DNA of 64,000 nt from Oxyruncus cristatus (taxonomy: Eukaryota; Chordata; Aves; Passeriformes; Cotingidae): the NCBI GenBank assembly GCA_013399855.1, contig VXAY01002605.1, positions 530,478 to 594,477 of the forward strand. The letters run 5' to 3'. The notes below the pieces were generated by a model. The model did not search any database and had not been told where the DNA came from. It was given only the letters and a program-made list of their open reading frames with translations. Both the position numbers and the translations under genes were made by a program. Each line of letters begins with the position of its first letter. Positions within the stretch are counted from its first letter, which is position 1. Shown here in pieces: positions 10,289 through 22,029 of this stretch.

Positions 10289-13200
10289 AAAACCACTGAT
10301 AAAGCAGAAGACAGATTTTTTTGAGGTACCAATCCAAACAGCACATAGCAAAGTGACAGAGGAAAAGCACTGAGCTTCCTGAGGGAGACCTAAGAGCCAG
10401 CTTTCGTGCTCAGAACTGATCACCAAAGCACAGGAATCAGCATTTATGCACAGGCTCCAAATTTCACAGCTGCACTGCCCCTTCCACCAATGCAAACTGC
10501 ACTAAGGCAGGCATAAAAAGCATCGTCTTTCTTGCTCCATCCTCCCCCAAGGAGGCAAAGAACATGGTCCCCATCTACCAGTTGTTATTATTATTCCTTT
10601 TTGTGCTTGTTTCCCCCTTGGGGACACTTACAAGCCTGAAGAACAAAGCGAAGATGGCATTGGCTGCCTGGTTCCTGTGTGTTTCTCTGTCTGCCAGCCT
10701 GGTGCTGTTAGGAATTGAAAAGGCTTCAAAAGTTTCAAAATACCCATGATACCATCAAGCCAAAGCATTTAAGGAATCTAAATAAACCTCTAAGGTTCCC
10801 AAAATCAGCTTTGTAGTCTTGCCAGCCACAGGCTTCCAGCAAAGCCAGTCTTCATCAAAATCAGAAGAGCTGGAATCAACGTTTGCTGTGAGGGGGAGCG
10901 TAATTAAACCCAGTGTTAACTGTTAATGGATCTGCCTTTAATAAATAATGTCAAAAGGATGCAGTTGAGTAGTTCTAGGAAAAAAAGAAAAGTTGTTGTT
11001 TTGCCTATTACAGAGTACTCAAAACCACAACATAAAGAAATTTTTTCAACAAGCAAACATATTTCACAGTAACTGGAAAGCAGAGGGCCTTGAGAGCCAA
11101 GGTGGTGTAACTGGAGAGAGATGCACTTCCAGAACTTGAGAATCTGCCTCAACGCCACCTTTCCAGAGCAGCTGGGAATAAGGAACAGAAATTAATCTTG
11201 GGTTTAAATATACTCAAATAAGGCCCCTTTTTTACTTAAAAAAAAAAAAAGCAGAATATTGCTCTAGAAGACATCAGGTGCCAGCACAGTATTGTTACAG
11301 TACTGTAAGCAGTGGAGACTACTAAAGTTGGCCAAATTAACTTGACAGACCAGAAAGTAGCTATGCCATCCTGAAACACGCATGTCCCTGTTGCTGTATC
11401 CCTTCCTGACAGAAGGTAAATGCCCTGACATCAGGTATTTATTTGAGAAAACAAGCAGACCATGCTTAGTTTGGTTTTTTTAATATTTGATTTAATCAGA
11501 CATGGGGCTACAGGGAAAATGCAGGACTTTAAGACTGAAAGTTTCTGCATTTATGTGGCATCAAACTACAGAGGTCACTCAGCTGTCAAGATTTTGCCAT
11601 TCCTGATTTTAGAGGACACTCTCCCTAGGGACATATTGGTTTTCAGGCAAACTGAGGTAAAGTTAGATCACTCCTCTTAACAGAAGAGGCACTTTGGAGC
11701 AAAACATGATATTTCATCAGGTAGAAACTTCCCTGGGTAGTATTTAGGGGGTGGGAGGAGAAGAAAATCTGGATTGGTAGTGTTGCCAGTTAATAGTATT
11801 CTTATCAGGAAGGAAATTTTCAATACTTGGAATTTTTCCTGAAGCTTTAAGTCACCAAAATGAGGTGGTTATGTTATAAGTTCATCTGCCACTTTAGAAG
11901 ATGCGTTTCCAGTTGACAGCACCACAGGGACAAGTCTAAACACCAAAAGCAACTGTGTCCTGAAAGCACAACGCGGTTCTTCAAAAACAACATGAACTAC
12001 CTGTTCCACTTGTATTTTCATGCAGTCAAACTGAGTTTTGATTGTATGAGCTGAGTAATACCAGCTACATTTGATTGAAAAATACTGCATTTTCAACATT
12101 TTCAGTTAGTCCCAAGAACCAATTAAAACAAAAAAAAATCCAGCATTATACCTGGGAGCAGTTTTGAATCAAGCTGTTAGTTTGATTTTCTCTCATGGAG
12201 ATGTCTAGCTTCCAGCATTATGATGCAAAATTTATTGAAAAACAAGATCCATCCTGATAATTGCATCACAGCAAAAAGAAAAGTGTGAGAAATTGTTTCC
12301 TATGCAAAGTGAATTTTATTCCCCCAACTAAAACATGGTTGATGTCCAAAGGGGGTAGGTTTGGTTTGGGGGCTTTTTTGATCCAGATGAGCTCTCTGGT
12401 CTTTTAGCTCTTAGTTCAGAATCATGCTACATGTGAACACCACAGCCTCACACCTCCCCCTGCAATACGACACTGCAATAAGGATGAGCCTCATCAGAAG
12501 GCAGGTCAGTGCTTCAACCATCCTCTTTTCCCTGACCAGTCTTAACAGGATCCATCTTTTCCGGAGTAACAACTTTCGAGTTGAAGAATTGCCAAAAAAT
12601 ATGGTTGTGCAGGAGAGAGGCTGAGGCACCCAGATTTTGAAAGGTCTGATCCTTTTCCAGAGGATGGAACAGAGACCTTCAGAAAATTCAACACCGAGTG
12701 AGAGCAACATTCAAATGAAGATATTTGGCACTAAAGACAGACATCTCTTTCCGTAACATTAAGGTCAATCACATTCTCTCATCATAGCACAGTTAAGTGG
12801 TTCATTTAGATTCAGGTTTCTGATGATCTTGGACTCTTTAAACTGAAGAATGAAGGTTACAGCACGCAGTCATGTCAGGACAAGAAAACATGCCATTTCT
12901 TTCTTTCCTTTCTACTGAAGTGGCCAATTTTTTTTTTCTTTTCATAATGGACTCTGTCAAAAGTAAATATGCAAATGGTTTTCATCCCTACAATTCCTTG
13001 ACCTCTGCAGGTGTAAAGTGGGTCTGATCCCATCTGTGTAAATGTCACATATACACCTTTCCTAACTTAGACTGGGCTACCAGCACTTGCTGCAAAATCC
13101 GTTGACAACTGAGGGAGCACATTCATGGCTATTGTAACAAATATGTTGAAATAATCATTCCTCAGGCTGTAACATCTTTCTCTTCACCTTTTCCTTATTC

Positions 13201-13714
13201 TGTTTTACTCCTCCAGTTTTATCCCAGTCTCAATTTTCCCACTGTGAAAGACGGCAATCAACCTAGAGCTGGACACCCCTTCCTTATCAGTAAGCCATGC
13301 GTCCCTATAACTAAACTTCTAATTTTCCATCTTTTTTGCCTAAACTTCAGTAGTTGAACAACACAAGAGATTGTAAGTCACATTTCTGCTCAGGAAGTTA
13401 AAAAAACAAACAAACACCCACCATCATCTTTCACCAAAATGGAATACATAAACCTACAACAAAATTTTTGTCAGCAGCTTGAAAGGGAATGTATACTAGA
13501 GCATGTATCTGAGCCAAATGTACCCTCAACTATCAGTAGACAAGATAACAAAAGAGACAAGCAGCTTGCACTGAAGTAGTTGCACGGCTGATTTAAAGGG
13601 TGATGCTCCCTCTTATTTTTTTACCAAAACGAGGTATGTTCTAGACTTTGCTTGATGCCCCTTCTAAATGTGTCTTTTATCAATTATATCAATGGCTCTA
13701 TGTTTTTTTGTGTT
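10289..13714. other. unique non-coding DNA
   Basis: No recognisable gene or interspersed repeat in about 3.4 kb. It has small A and T tracts at 11239-11251 and about 12930, and the 14-bp palindrome TTACAGTACTGTAA at 11295-11308. The opposing frames at 12411-12710 have no recognisable domain. Confidence 0.55.
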
Positions 13715-14272
13715 TCACAGAATCACAAAATCCTCATGTTTGGAGGAAACCTTCAAGATCATCTGGCCTAACCATCAACCCAGCACCACCAAAATTACCC
13801 CTAAACCATTCACCCAAGTGCCACATCCAGATGCCTCTTAAACACTTCTGGAGATGGTCATTTCACCACCTCCTTGGGCAAATTAATTTCAATGTCCAAC
13901 CACTCTTTTGGTGAAAAAAATCGTTCTAATATCTACTCTGAACCTCCCCCGGCACAACTTAAGGCCATTTCCTCTCATCCTTTCACTTGAGATATGGCAG
14001 AAGAGACTGACCTCACCTCACTATAATCTCCTTTCAAGGAGCTGAAGAGAGCAATGAGGTCTTCCTTGAAGCTCCTCTTCTCCAGAGTAAACAACCCCAG
14101 CTCCCTCATCTGCAACTCATAGGACTTGTTTTCTAAGACCCTTCATCAGCTTCTCTGCCCTTCTCTGGACACACTCCAACATCTTAATGTACTTTTTTAA
14201 GTGAGGGACCCAAAGCTGAACACAGGACTCCTGATGTGGCCTCACCAGTGCCAAGTACAGTGGGATAACGAT
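13715..14272 (-). mobile_element. CR1 LINE 3' fragment
   Basis: The plus strand starts TCACAGAATCACAAAATCCTC and carries, in order, TTCAAGATCATCTGGCC, AACCATCAACCCAGCACCAC, CCACATCCAGATGCCTCTTA, CTTCTCCAGAGTAAACAACC, CCCAGCTCCCTCATCTGCAA and GATGTGGCCTCACCAGTGCC. This is a leftward CR1 tail of about 560 bp covering the 3' UTR and the end of the reverse-transcriptase ORF. The wording (AACCATCAACCCAGCACCACC) differs from that of the copy at 7592, so it is another subfamily. It is 5'-truncated and full of stops. Confidence 0.92.
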
Positions 14273-15300
14273 TTGCCTTAAACTGCTGAAATTAGTATTT
14301 TACCCCTGCAATACTCAAAGCAAATGCAGACCTCACAGATAAAAGCTTCATCACTGGTTGCAGCATAGACAGCTGAAGAGATGAAAATTCTCTTTAGGCT
14401 TTTGTATCCTGCCTTAGGACTGAGCTGCTGGTGAGCAGAGCTCATGGGAATGAGACATTACCAAACTAACACACTCAGAGCCTGGAACAAATAGATTTTC
14501 CTTGTGAAATAAGTACAAAATATGGGACATGTATTTCATACTTACTATTGGTTTACATGCACTCTGCACCATAAAGCAGCTTGCTGTTTGTATTTGCAAA
14601 GGTTTGTTTTATAGGCCTGGCTCAGCTATGTGTTGCAATCAGACACCAGCCTGCAATCAGACACTTGCCAATCCTGGGCTTTGGAATCCCCAAGCCTGGT
14701 CAGGCCTCTGAACCCAAGCCACATTCAGGTACTGTCAGCTTGACCTCCCTGGGACAGACATTTATTGTTTAAGATCTTTATTTTGAGATGCTGGACCTAC
14801 AGCCTATCCATTATAATCAAGAACCTGTCAAAACCCCAGTAGGATAGACATGTCCTCCAGTAAGCAATATTCTCATCAGATACCTCAGTTCAGGGTTTAA
14901 CTCTTCAGGAGCTTGCTGAAAAGATATATCTCAGCAATACATTTTGCTCAGAAACAAAGCAGTAGGGTCTTGAACCTGAGCAAGAAATACCAGATGCTGA
15001 CCTGTCCCCTCCGGTGTCTATAGTGCACAAAGACTTTTGGGTTGCATGCAGTGTCCTCCAGGTACCTTTCAACACCCAACTTCATTTCCTAAGTCAGACA
15101 TAAGCCTCTGGCCAAGCAGACAAGCCTGCTGTCCCAACCAGACAGCCTCCTAACAAGACATCCAGCATAGTTAACAGTCAAAATAACTATGGCAAAATCC
15201 ATTGGAGCTGGCAGACTGAAGTAGGCAGTACAGATACATATTTATTTATCACGTCTTGGAATACAAAATAGTAAAAACCCAGAGCTTCAAAATGTGGCCT
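14273..15300. other. unique non-coding DNA
   Basis: No recognisable gene. GCAATCAGACAC is repeated close together near 14636-14664. Very old unrecognised repeats cannot be excluded. Confidence 0.5.
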
Positions 15301-15371
15301 ATATGCTCCCCTTGTGCACGCAAGTCTCATTAAAGTTAATGGGAGCTGTGTGCCCGTCATATGGGGAGTAT
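15301..15371. repeat. Palindromic short repeat
   Basis: The left arm (from ATATGCTCCCC to CTCATT) and right arm (from AATGGGAGCTGTGTG to GGGGAGTAT) are imperfect reverse complements around an AAGTTA centre. The shape resembles the hairpin repeats at 43405-43942: two arms around a centre like TTGAAGTCAATGG. It could be a relic of a small foldback element. I cannot name the family. Confidence 0.5.
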
Positions 15372-15921
15372 AAACTCTGAACAGTGAAATGCACCATATG
15401 TTTCCCTGTTGGAAAAAACACCAACACAAAAAACAATTGATACTAGCTTTCATCCTTCTGGGAAGCCATACCTGGCAGGACACTGATGGCTGGACACAAA
15501 GCCTGAACTCCTCTTTTTACAGTGAGAACTCCTCCCTATGCAGATGGCTTGTATTTCCTGAAACAACTCCAGGAGTTTGTTATAGCTCAGAAAAAGGAAA
15601 GAGGGGGAAACCTTTGATGTTTGACCTCCTTTCCCCCCATTTTTATATCCCACACAAGGATCTCAAATCCTCCAATATTTGTATCAAAACCCAGAAAGTG
15701 TTGCATACTCAGAGTAATTTTCATCTGGGTAAGAAAACTTAAAAATAAAAGTGTCAAACCATGGGAAGTGTGAAGTGTGTAGTTCTACCTCTGCTACTGA
15801 CACAACTGTGTTAATAAAAGTAAAAGCTCAGCTTTCAGAACCAGCAGAACCTCAAATTTTAGGTGCTTGTAAAATGAGTAGGTTACAAGAGACAGTGATG
15901 AACTACTTTCTTGCAATTTTT

Positions 15922-15973
15922 GGGGGGGGGGGGGGGGANNNNNNNNNNNNNNNNNNNNNNNNNGGGGGGGGGG
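15922..15973. other. Assembly gap in poly-G
   Basis: Sixteen G (15922-15937) and one A precede 25 N (15939-15963), which are followed by ten G (15964-15973). The true sequence and length are unknown. The flanking G runs suggest that a G-rich tandem repeat or G-quadruplex blocked sequencing, or that polymerase dropout produced false G calls. The 78-codon frame crossing it is meaningless. Confidence 0.95.
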
Positions 15974-17389
15974 TTAAGCCCATTTAAGCTACCGCATCAC
16001 CGAATCAAGGATGCTGATTCAGCATTAGCCACATGACTTAAAGACAGATCTTGGGCAGAAAGCCTGCTGGGAAAACTTCTGTTGATTACTGCCAAAACCA
16101 GAGATTCAAACTATGAGATGAATCTGTGCCCTCCCAAAAGGTCACTAGATATCTGCAACACACAGCAGCTCTGTCTGCCCCTTCCTTAGCTTTCTGTTTC
16201 TTTATGGCATACAGACTCCTATGGAATACAAAATATTCCCATTGTGTCACAGCCTCTTGGAGAGCATTTTCTGCAGACATTGCAGTGAATATGGCCAAAT
16301 GGTATCAAATAAGTGTGAGAGAAACTGGAAAGATGTTGGACATGATGGAGAAACAAAGTTGGTTTCAGAGTTTGGGAAATAATTCTGTCAATTGCTACTT
16401 AGCAGAACACTGGGTATTTAGACAGCCTTTGATTATTATTTTCATGTTTGCCAGTCATACTGCTCAGCACTCTGCTGACTTGCAAAATGGGTGAAAAATT
16501 AGGTACATAACCAACAAGCAACCTCAGGTAAGGATTAAGCCTTCTCTTTCTTTCAAAATAATAATAAAGAAACGGTTTGATCAGGTCTTAGGTCTGTTTT
16601 TAACACTGATAAATAGTTGTCTCATCCTCAGCCTGTCAACTAGACATATAGATCTCAAACCAATCTAGTAGGGCAACTCATTGAAGTCATAGCAGCTTTC
16701 AGAGCATTTAAAATAAGTTTTCCCTTGCATAGAGCACTGAGGAAGAACCAGTACTTTATCTCTGGGCACATGCACCAAATGAATATGACATTTTGAGTTT
16801 GTCCTATAGAAAATATGGGAAGTACAATATACTTCTGTGCTACATGCATAACATGCAAAGTCTTCTGTACCTTCTGAGGTCTGTACCAAACATCTAGAAT
16901 TGGCATAGACCTCATTAAACAAGATACTGAAGTTAAGGTTTGCTGCATGTCCTACATTAGTAGTACAGAATAGTGGCACAGAAGTAGCCTACAAACTTCT
17001 CCCCATTTTCCTTCCTTGCAGGCAACCACGCACAGGTCCACACAAATCAGTGGCAACACTTGTAGAGTGGCAACAATTGTAGAAGCCAAAGGAAGTGGGT
17101 CTGTTTAGTGTTTTACCTTTGAACTTATGATAATCAATTCCTTGTTTTTAGGAGGTAAAAGAAGGCAAGTTTTCCCCCTTCTACCATCTGTTCCCTCACC
17201 AAAGAGTTTTCCTTACTCTTCTCTACAGGCTGGGCTTGTAGGGATTTAACTGGAAATCAGGAATGAGCATGATGATCCTTTGCTGGATCAAATCTTCCAT
17301 ACCCTGTTAGAGTAGCCGGCCTGTATATGCACCTTCTTCAGTTCAAGCAGGACCTTCTCAGATGCATCCAATGAGCCAAAAGAGTGTAC
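15974..17389. other. unique non-coding DNA
   Basis: No recognisable gene. Near 17050-17082 the phrase GTGGCAACANTTGTAGA occurs twice in a row, a small imperfect duplication. Opposing frames at 16086-16494 and 16655-16979 carry no recognisable domain. Confidence 0.55.
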
Positions 17390-17957
17390 CACACACGAGC
17401 CAGCAGTGTGCCCAGCTGGCCAAGAAGGTCAACGGCATCCTGGTCTGTATCAGGAACAGCATGGCCACACCTCGAGGGTCCAGTTCTGGGCACCTCAGTT
17501 TAGGAAGGATATTGAGGTGCTGGAGTTAGGGTTCAATGAAGGGCAACGAGGCTGGTGAAGGGACTTGAGCACAAGTCCTATGAGGAGAGGCTGAGGGAGC
17601 TGAGGGTGTTCAGGTTGGAGAAGAGGAGGCTCAGAGGAGGCCTCATCGCTCTCTACAACTCCCCGAAAGGAGGTTGTAGCCAGGCAGGGGTCAGTCTATT
17701 CTCCCAAGCAACCAGCAGTAGGACAAGAAGGCACAGTCTTAAGCTACACCATGGGAGGTTTAGGTTAGATATTGGGAAGAGTGGACATTGGAATGGGCTG
17801 CCCAGGGAGGTGGTGGGTTCACTGCCCCTGGAGGTGTTTGAGAAGAGATTGGATGTGACTCTCAGTGCCATGGTCTGGTAGAGAGGGTGGTGTTGGGTCA
17901 AAGGTTGGACTTGATTATCTCAGAGGTCTTTTCCAACCCAGTTGATTCTAGTTGAAC
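17390..17957 (+). mobile_element. CR1 LINE 3' fragment, internal deletion
   Basis: A sense-oriented CR1 tail. Landmarks are CCAGCAGTGTGCCCAGCTGG, AAGAAGGTCAACGGCATCCT, GAGGAGAGGCTGAGGGAGCT, CATCGCTCTCTACAACTCCC, GGTTTAGGTTAGATATTGGG, GGCTGCCCAGGGAGGTGGTG and GGTCTTTTCCAACCC, ending in degenerate ATTCTAG units. It encodes the end of the reverse-transcriptase ORF and the 3' UTR. About 60 bases expected between the CAGCATGGCC and CACACCTCGAG blocks are missing, apparently by deletion. A 108-codon frame survives at 17555-17881, but it is only a slice of the element. The sequence is well preserved, so this is one of the younger CR1 copies here. Confidence 0.95.
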
Positions 17958-18146
17958 CTAGTTGTGCATACTGAGTGGAGCAGGTGAAGATCACCATTCT
18001 GGGGCTTTAACACAGGCCTAACCTGTTTCAGCAGTGCCTACACACATTGACAGAGCTGATGGGAAGCCTGTGCCATTATAAGCAGGCAGGTCAAACCCAG
18101 AAACCAAGTGATTTTTCATTTATTCTCAGCTATAGGGGGCAATTGC

Positions 18147-18768
18147 TGTGACACCCCCTTCATGATAGACCATGGAAAGATCCACTTTGCATGGAAATCA
18201 CACACAGGTGAAGAGAAATGGATCTGATGCACAAAATGGACCTTTATTGAAGGGGAAGGCTAGCTTTTATCTGGTAGGGCATGGAATGCTAGAAATTTGG
18301 GAGGATTCAAGGGAGGTACATGCAGAGAAGTGTCTATAATTGGTTAAACTGTGACAAAACTTGCCTATTAGGGGAAGGGAAAGTACAGAATGAGGAAAAG
18401 CTATAAATCTTAACTACAAAGAGCCAATAAACAAAAGGATTACATTCAGCGAAAGTAATGAGAAGCTAACAGCGGTTTAAACTGCAGGTTACATATAAAG
18501 TAAGATTTTCTTCTAACAACATTGTTAATAAATTGAATAAACATAATACCCTTGTAGTACGAAAAGTAGTCTCTGAGGTAAGAAGTTAATTGTTGTCCAG
18601 TAGTTCAGCTGCATTTCAAAGCTGTCTTTTTCTTCAGTTCTGCTTTTCTTCAGAGGTTTTTCTCCACCAGGAATAAACATCTTGTGGGCAACTTCCAACA
18701 CTCAGCCTTACCATGCTTTTATTTATTAGGATTTATTTTTTCCCATTCTTCAGTTGGAGGCAGAATTG
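18147..18768 (-). mobile_element. Probable solo LTR, minus strand
   Basis: Read on the minus strand, the block has a CCAAT box (ATTGG on plus at 18339), a TATA-like GATAAAAGC (plus 18263-18271) and an AATAAA signal (TTTATT on plus at 18243). It ends in GGTGTCACA at 18147. The U3-R-U5 order, with close TATA and poly(A) signals and a CA end, fits an avian retroviral LTR. The 5' end may be TGCCTCCAACTG, ending at plus 18768. Flanks share AATTG (18141-18145 and 18770-18774) but offset by one base, so a target duplication is not proven. No primer-binding site or viral gene lies beside it. The class (ERVK or ERVL) is undecided. Confidence 0.5.
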
Positions 18769-20925
18769 GTCACCCCAGCCACAGTGATCACCCGTCCAAG
18801 GGGCAGGGGGGGTAGACGTTGTCTCCAGGGAATGGAACTGAGACGAGCCCACTTAGGTCTGGGGTAAAAAAACAGTTTCATAAATTTAAAACAACATATA
18901 CAAGGTAGGAGTGTGACCACGCTTTTTCCATGTAAATAATGTCATACTTGTGAGGAGGGGGCCTTCAGTGATATTTCATGAATAGGCTCATTATATTGCA
19001 CCTGACCTACAGACATTTCAATTGCCTCTTTGTTTTATTATTTTTCTTATTTATTTTTGCTTGATGAGTTGTATATAATCAAATGCCTTATGATGCTTAA
19101 TCCTGTTAAGACATTGCACTTTGCAGAGGCATAATGTCAGTAAGTTTAACCAATCTATAATTTTTGCACAGAAAGATCCTGCTGGCATTTAATCATCAAG
19201 TGATGCTCCAAGGAGGAAAAAAGGACTCTATCCACAGATATTTTCAGAGGTCCACAGTCAGAGTCTTTAGGATAAGATTTGCTTTTATTATCATCATCTT
19301 TTTACAAATTGAAAAGTAAGAACTGCATTAGCAGGAGTGGGCCTGACTCCAGATAGAGGCCTTGTGGAAGAATTTGCACAGAGTCTAGGTTAGCTCAGAT
19401 TTGTATCAGCCTCCAAGAAAAACATTCAGGAGAAACATTAAATCCTCTGAAGGCAAATATTAACAGATAGTCATGAACGGAAACTGATTATTAATTATTT
19501 CTCTCTCTCTTTCTCTCCATTTTATATTTTTAGTTTAAAATGTCATGTAAAGCCTGACATTGATAAAAATGGCAGGAAATGTTCCTTGCTCAATTAAATT
19601 ACCACGAAGACCAGCTTAACATCTGCTTGGCAAACCCTTCATAAATGCACAGCATTAATATTTAATAAAAATATCTATAGCTTTGGTTGGTGCTGGAGAC
19701 ATTTCACACTTTGCTCACACATAGTGTTTCATATAATTATTCTCTAAAGGCTGTCACTTTAGCCCTTTAGCAAAATAAAAGTTCCAGGGATGATTAAATA
19801 TAGAAAGCATATCTTCTAGGACACAGTCTTCCTCCAGGAGACCATGTCTACTGACTCTTACATTATAAGGGAGAAACACAGAAAGGAGAAAGTGGCACAA
19901 ACTAGAGGAGAATAAAAAACACCTCAATGCTGTTGTCAGTACAGTTTGAGTAAAACATAGCTGGTAGGTTCAAACAACACTCTACAAGGAGCAGAGCTCA
20001 TTCAGAGCAGAAAAGTGAAAGCAGTTCCTTCGCACTGTTTAGTCAAAACATAAGACCTATTTGCAGAGAGTTACACCTAAAACCTGATCACTTAATCTAC
20101 TCCATTTACTTGATTTATTCTCACACCAATTCTCACAAAACCACTGCCCAGCTGCTACAGCAACTCGAGATACCCAGGTCCTTCATTTCCACCACTTGGA
20201 GTCTGCTAAACTTCCTAATCCCAAAGACTACCCTATGGCAAGGTCAAGCTGAAACCTAATGCTTGAAGCACGTAAAGAAATGGTGGTGTTACCTGTACCT
20301 CCCAGTACCAGCTGGGACTGAGTGCAGAGCTCTGCTGGTCAGCCCCACCTCAGGAGCCGGCAGCAGCCCTTAGGAGTGCCAGGGCTGGAGACATCCATGC
20401 AAAGCTAGCTGGCATCAAAGGCCGGCATAGGAGACAAGAGGTGATGCTGGCCAGGATGGCATGTCCTGTTTGCAAGGCTAATCTGCCTTAGACATCTGCT
20501 TTCAGGAAAGGGATCTTGCCCAAGAAATTCAAGAAGACAATACCATTTTCCTGCCTAACACCTATTCATAACTAAATCCTACCCGGTGGTCCAACTCATT
20601 ATTGTTTTCCCTAAGAAGCTCTCCACATAGATGGTTGTTATCCCTAAATGTTGGAAGGTGGCAAGTACTCAGAGACTGTGTAAATCTTTGATTTGAGAGC
20701 CTGCCATTGGAACACATCACACAAAAGGCCACACTCAGAATTACTAAACAGACCTAAACCCTTCTGAATCATGCTCTGAAAGGTAAATTGTGCATTTCCA
20801 TTCCTTTCCAAATACTGATACCAGTCTAATGAATGAAGAATAAAAGCTCACTTTGAATGAGACAGACATCAGTATTGTATTGAAAGTTGTTTGTATGCAT
20901 AAAAATTTTAAAAACTTCTTGAGGG
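18769..20925. other. unique non-coding DNA
   Basis: No gene recognised. 19498-19519 is a CT-rich tract. 19430-19740 is AT-rich and free of simple repeats, with ATTAATTATT-type homeodomain words; it looks like a possible conserved non-coding element, by inference only. 20290-20500 is locally GC-richer with no feature I recognise. Confidence 0.5.
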
Positions 20926-21029
20926 AAAAAAAAAAAAAAAAAAAAAAAGCAAAACGCACAAAACACACAAAAACAAAACCCAACCAAACAAAACACACCG
21001 AAACAAAAAACAAACAAACAAAAAAAACC
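20926..21029 (+). repeat. A-rich low-complexity tract
   Basis: Twenty-three A, then about 80 bases made almost only of A and C (AAACACACAAAAACAAAACC-like). It makes spurious Lys/Thr/Asn-rich frames on plus and Phe/Cys-rich frames on minus. Confidence 0.92.
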
Positions 21030-21232
21030 ACATAGCCTATCAAGATTTCCCCCATCCCCCATGATCCGAAATACATGGAGTATTCACTAAAGATCCTACA
21101 GTATGATCCAGTACGCGTAATAATCAGTAGAAAGATTATTTGACTGTTCGTGTGTTAATAGCACCTCCAGCTAATAACACTTCTCAACTCTTGCTAGAAA
21201 GAGTGAGGAAGAAAGAAATTTCCCCAGACATT

Positions 21233-21951
21233 TGTATCTGTGCCTAATTAGACGCTGCTATTGTTGGTCTATGTTTGGCCCAGCCACCTGTGGTTTGTAC
21301 TTCTCCTGCCAAGATATGGGAAAACAAGGCCTGATAAACGGAAACTTTGTCCTTGAAGGCAGCACTTTGTATAAACTAAAATTAATTGGTCTCTCACTAT
21401 TGGCTGACGGCCTTCCAAGGGCATTTGAAGGAGAAAGTGAAGAGGAGGAGGATGAAGTAAACCCCCAGACCCATGAAGGGAAGACCCTCCAAGGTGCATC
21501 CCGCAGGCGTGGGGGAATTCCAATGTCCACACGCGTGCGCAAAAGGGGCACCACTGACACGATGTGGGGAGGGACCGAGGGCCTCTGGCTGGGCCGTGCT
21601 GGCCACACCTGCTCGGGTAGACGTCACTGGCAAATTGGATAAAAAGCAGGTGGCTCATGCCATGAAGGACCACGTTGCCTTTTGCGGGGATTCCTGCTAT
21701 GTGTGAGCCGGACCCTCCAAGGACGTAGCTGCTGTAGAGAATCCTTGGTATTCAGAGTTGCTAAGATAACCTCGTGAGTTACACCTGGGTGTTTGTGGGG
21801 TTTACTGAGGACTTGTTTTCCCTTCTTTTTTCTGTCTACCATTTTCCTGTTTTGTTTGCCACCTCTTTGTAATAAATATTATGGGGGGAAGGGAGGGATT
21901 GAGGTTTTGGTTTCAATTTCGGCATCCCTTCGAACCCTCCCTGGAACAACA
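21233..21951 (+). mobile_element. Putative LTR, GC-rich U3
   Basis: This block stands out from its AT-rich surroundings. 21420-21720 is GC-rich with many CpG (ACGCGTGCGC, GACGTCAC). It shows promoter-like order on plus: two inverted CCAAT words (ATTGG at about 21386 and 21400), an ACGTCA site at about 21621, a TATA-like GGATAAAAAGC near 21638 and AATAAA at 21871-21876. It then ends in CCCTGGAACAACA. Starting with TGT and ending with ACA, about 720 bp long, it fits an avian ERV LTR. I could not find matching target duplications, so both ends are uncertain. Alternatives are a host promoter with its first exon, or an older unrelated repeat. The 136-codon frame at 21232-21642 shows no recognisable domain. 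Confidence 0.5.
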
Positions 21952-22029
21952 CTGGAAATGGAGAAGCTTCATCTTGAGTCAAGACTTGGATTCTTCCTTC
22001 CAAAGAAGAGAGAGTTTTTCTTGTGAATA

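Noticed and set aside
10564..10749. Hydrophobic 61-codon frame resembling a signal peptide protein
   Set aside because: No splice context, no family resemblance, and no further supporting signal.
13648..13914. 88-codon frame
   Set aside because: Most of it is antisense CR1 sequence.
17555..17881. 108-codon plus-strand frame resembling a protein
   Set aside because: It is a fragment of the CR1 reverse-transcriptase end and 3' tail, not a gene.
20744..21076. Phe/Cys/Val-rich minus frames that look like membrane proteins
   Set aside because: They are translations of the A/C-rich low-complexity tract.
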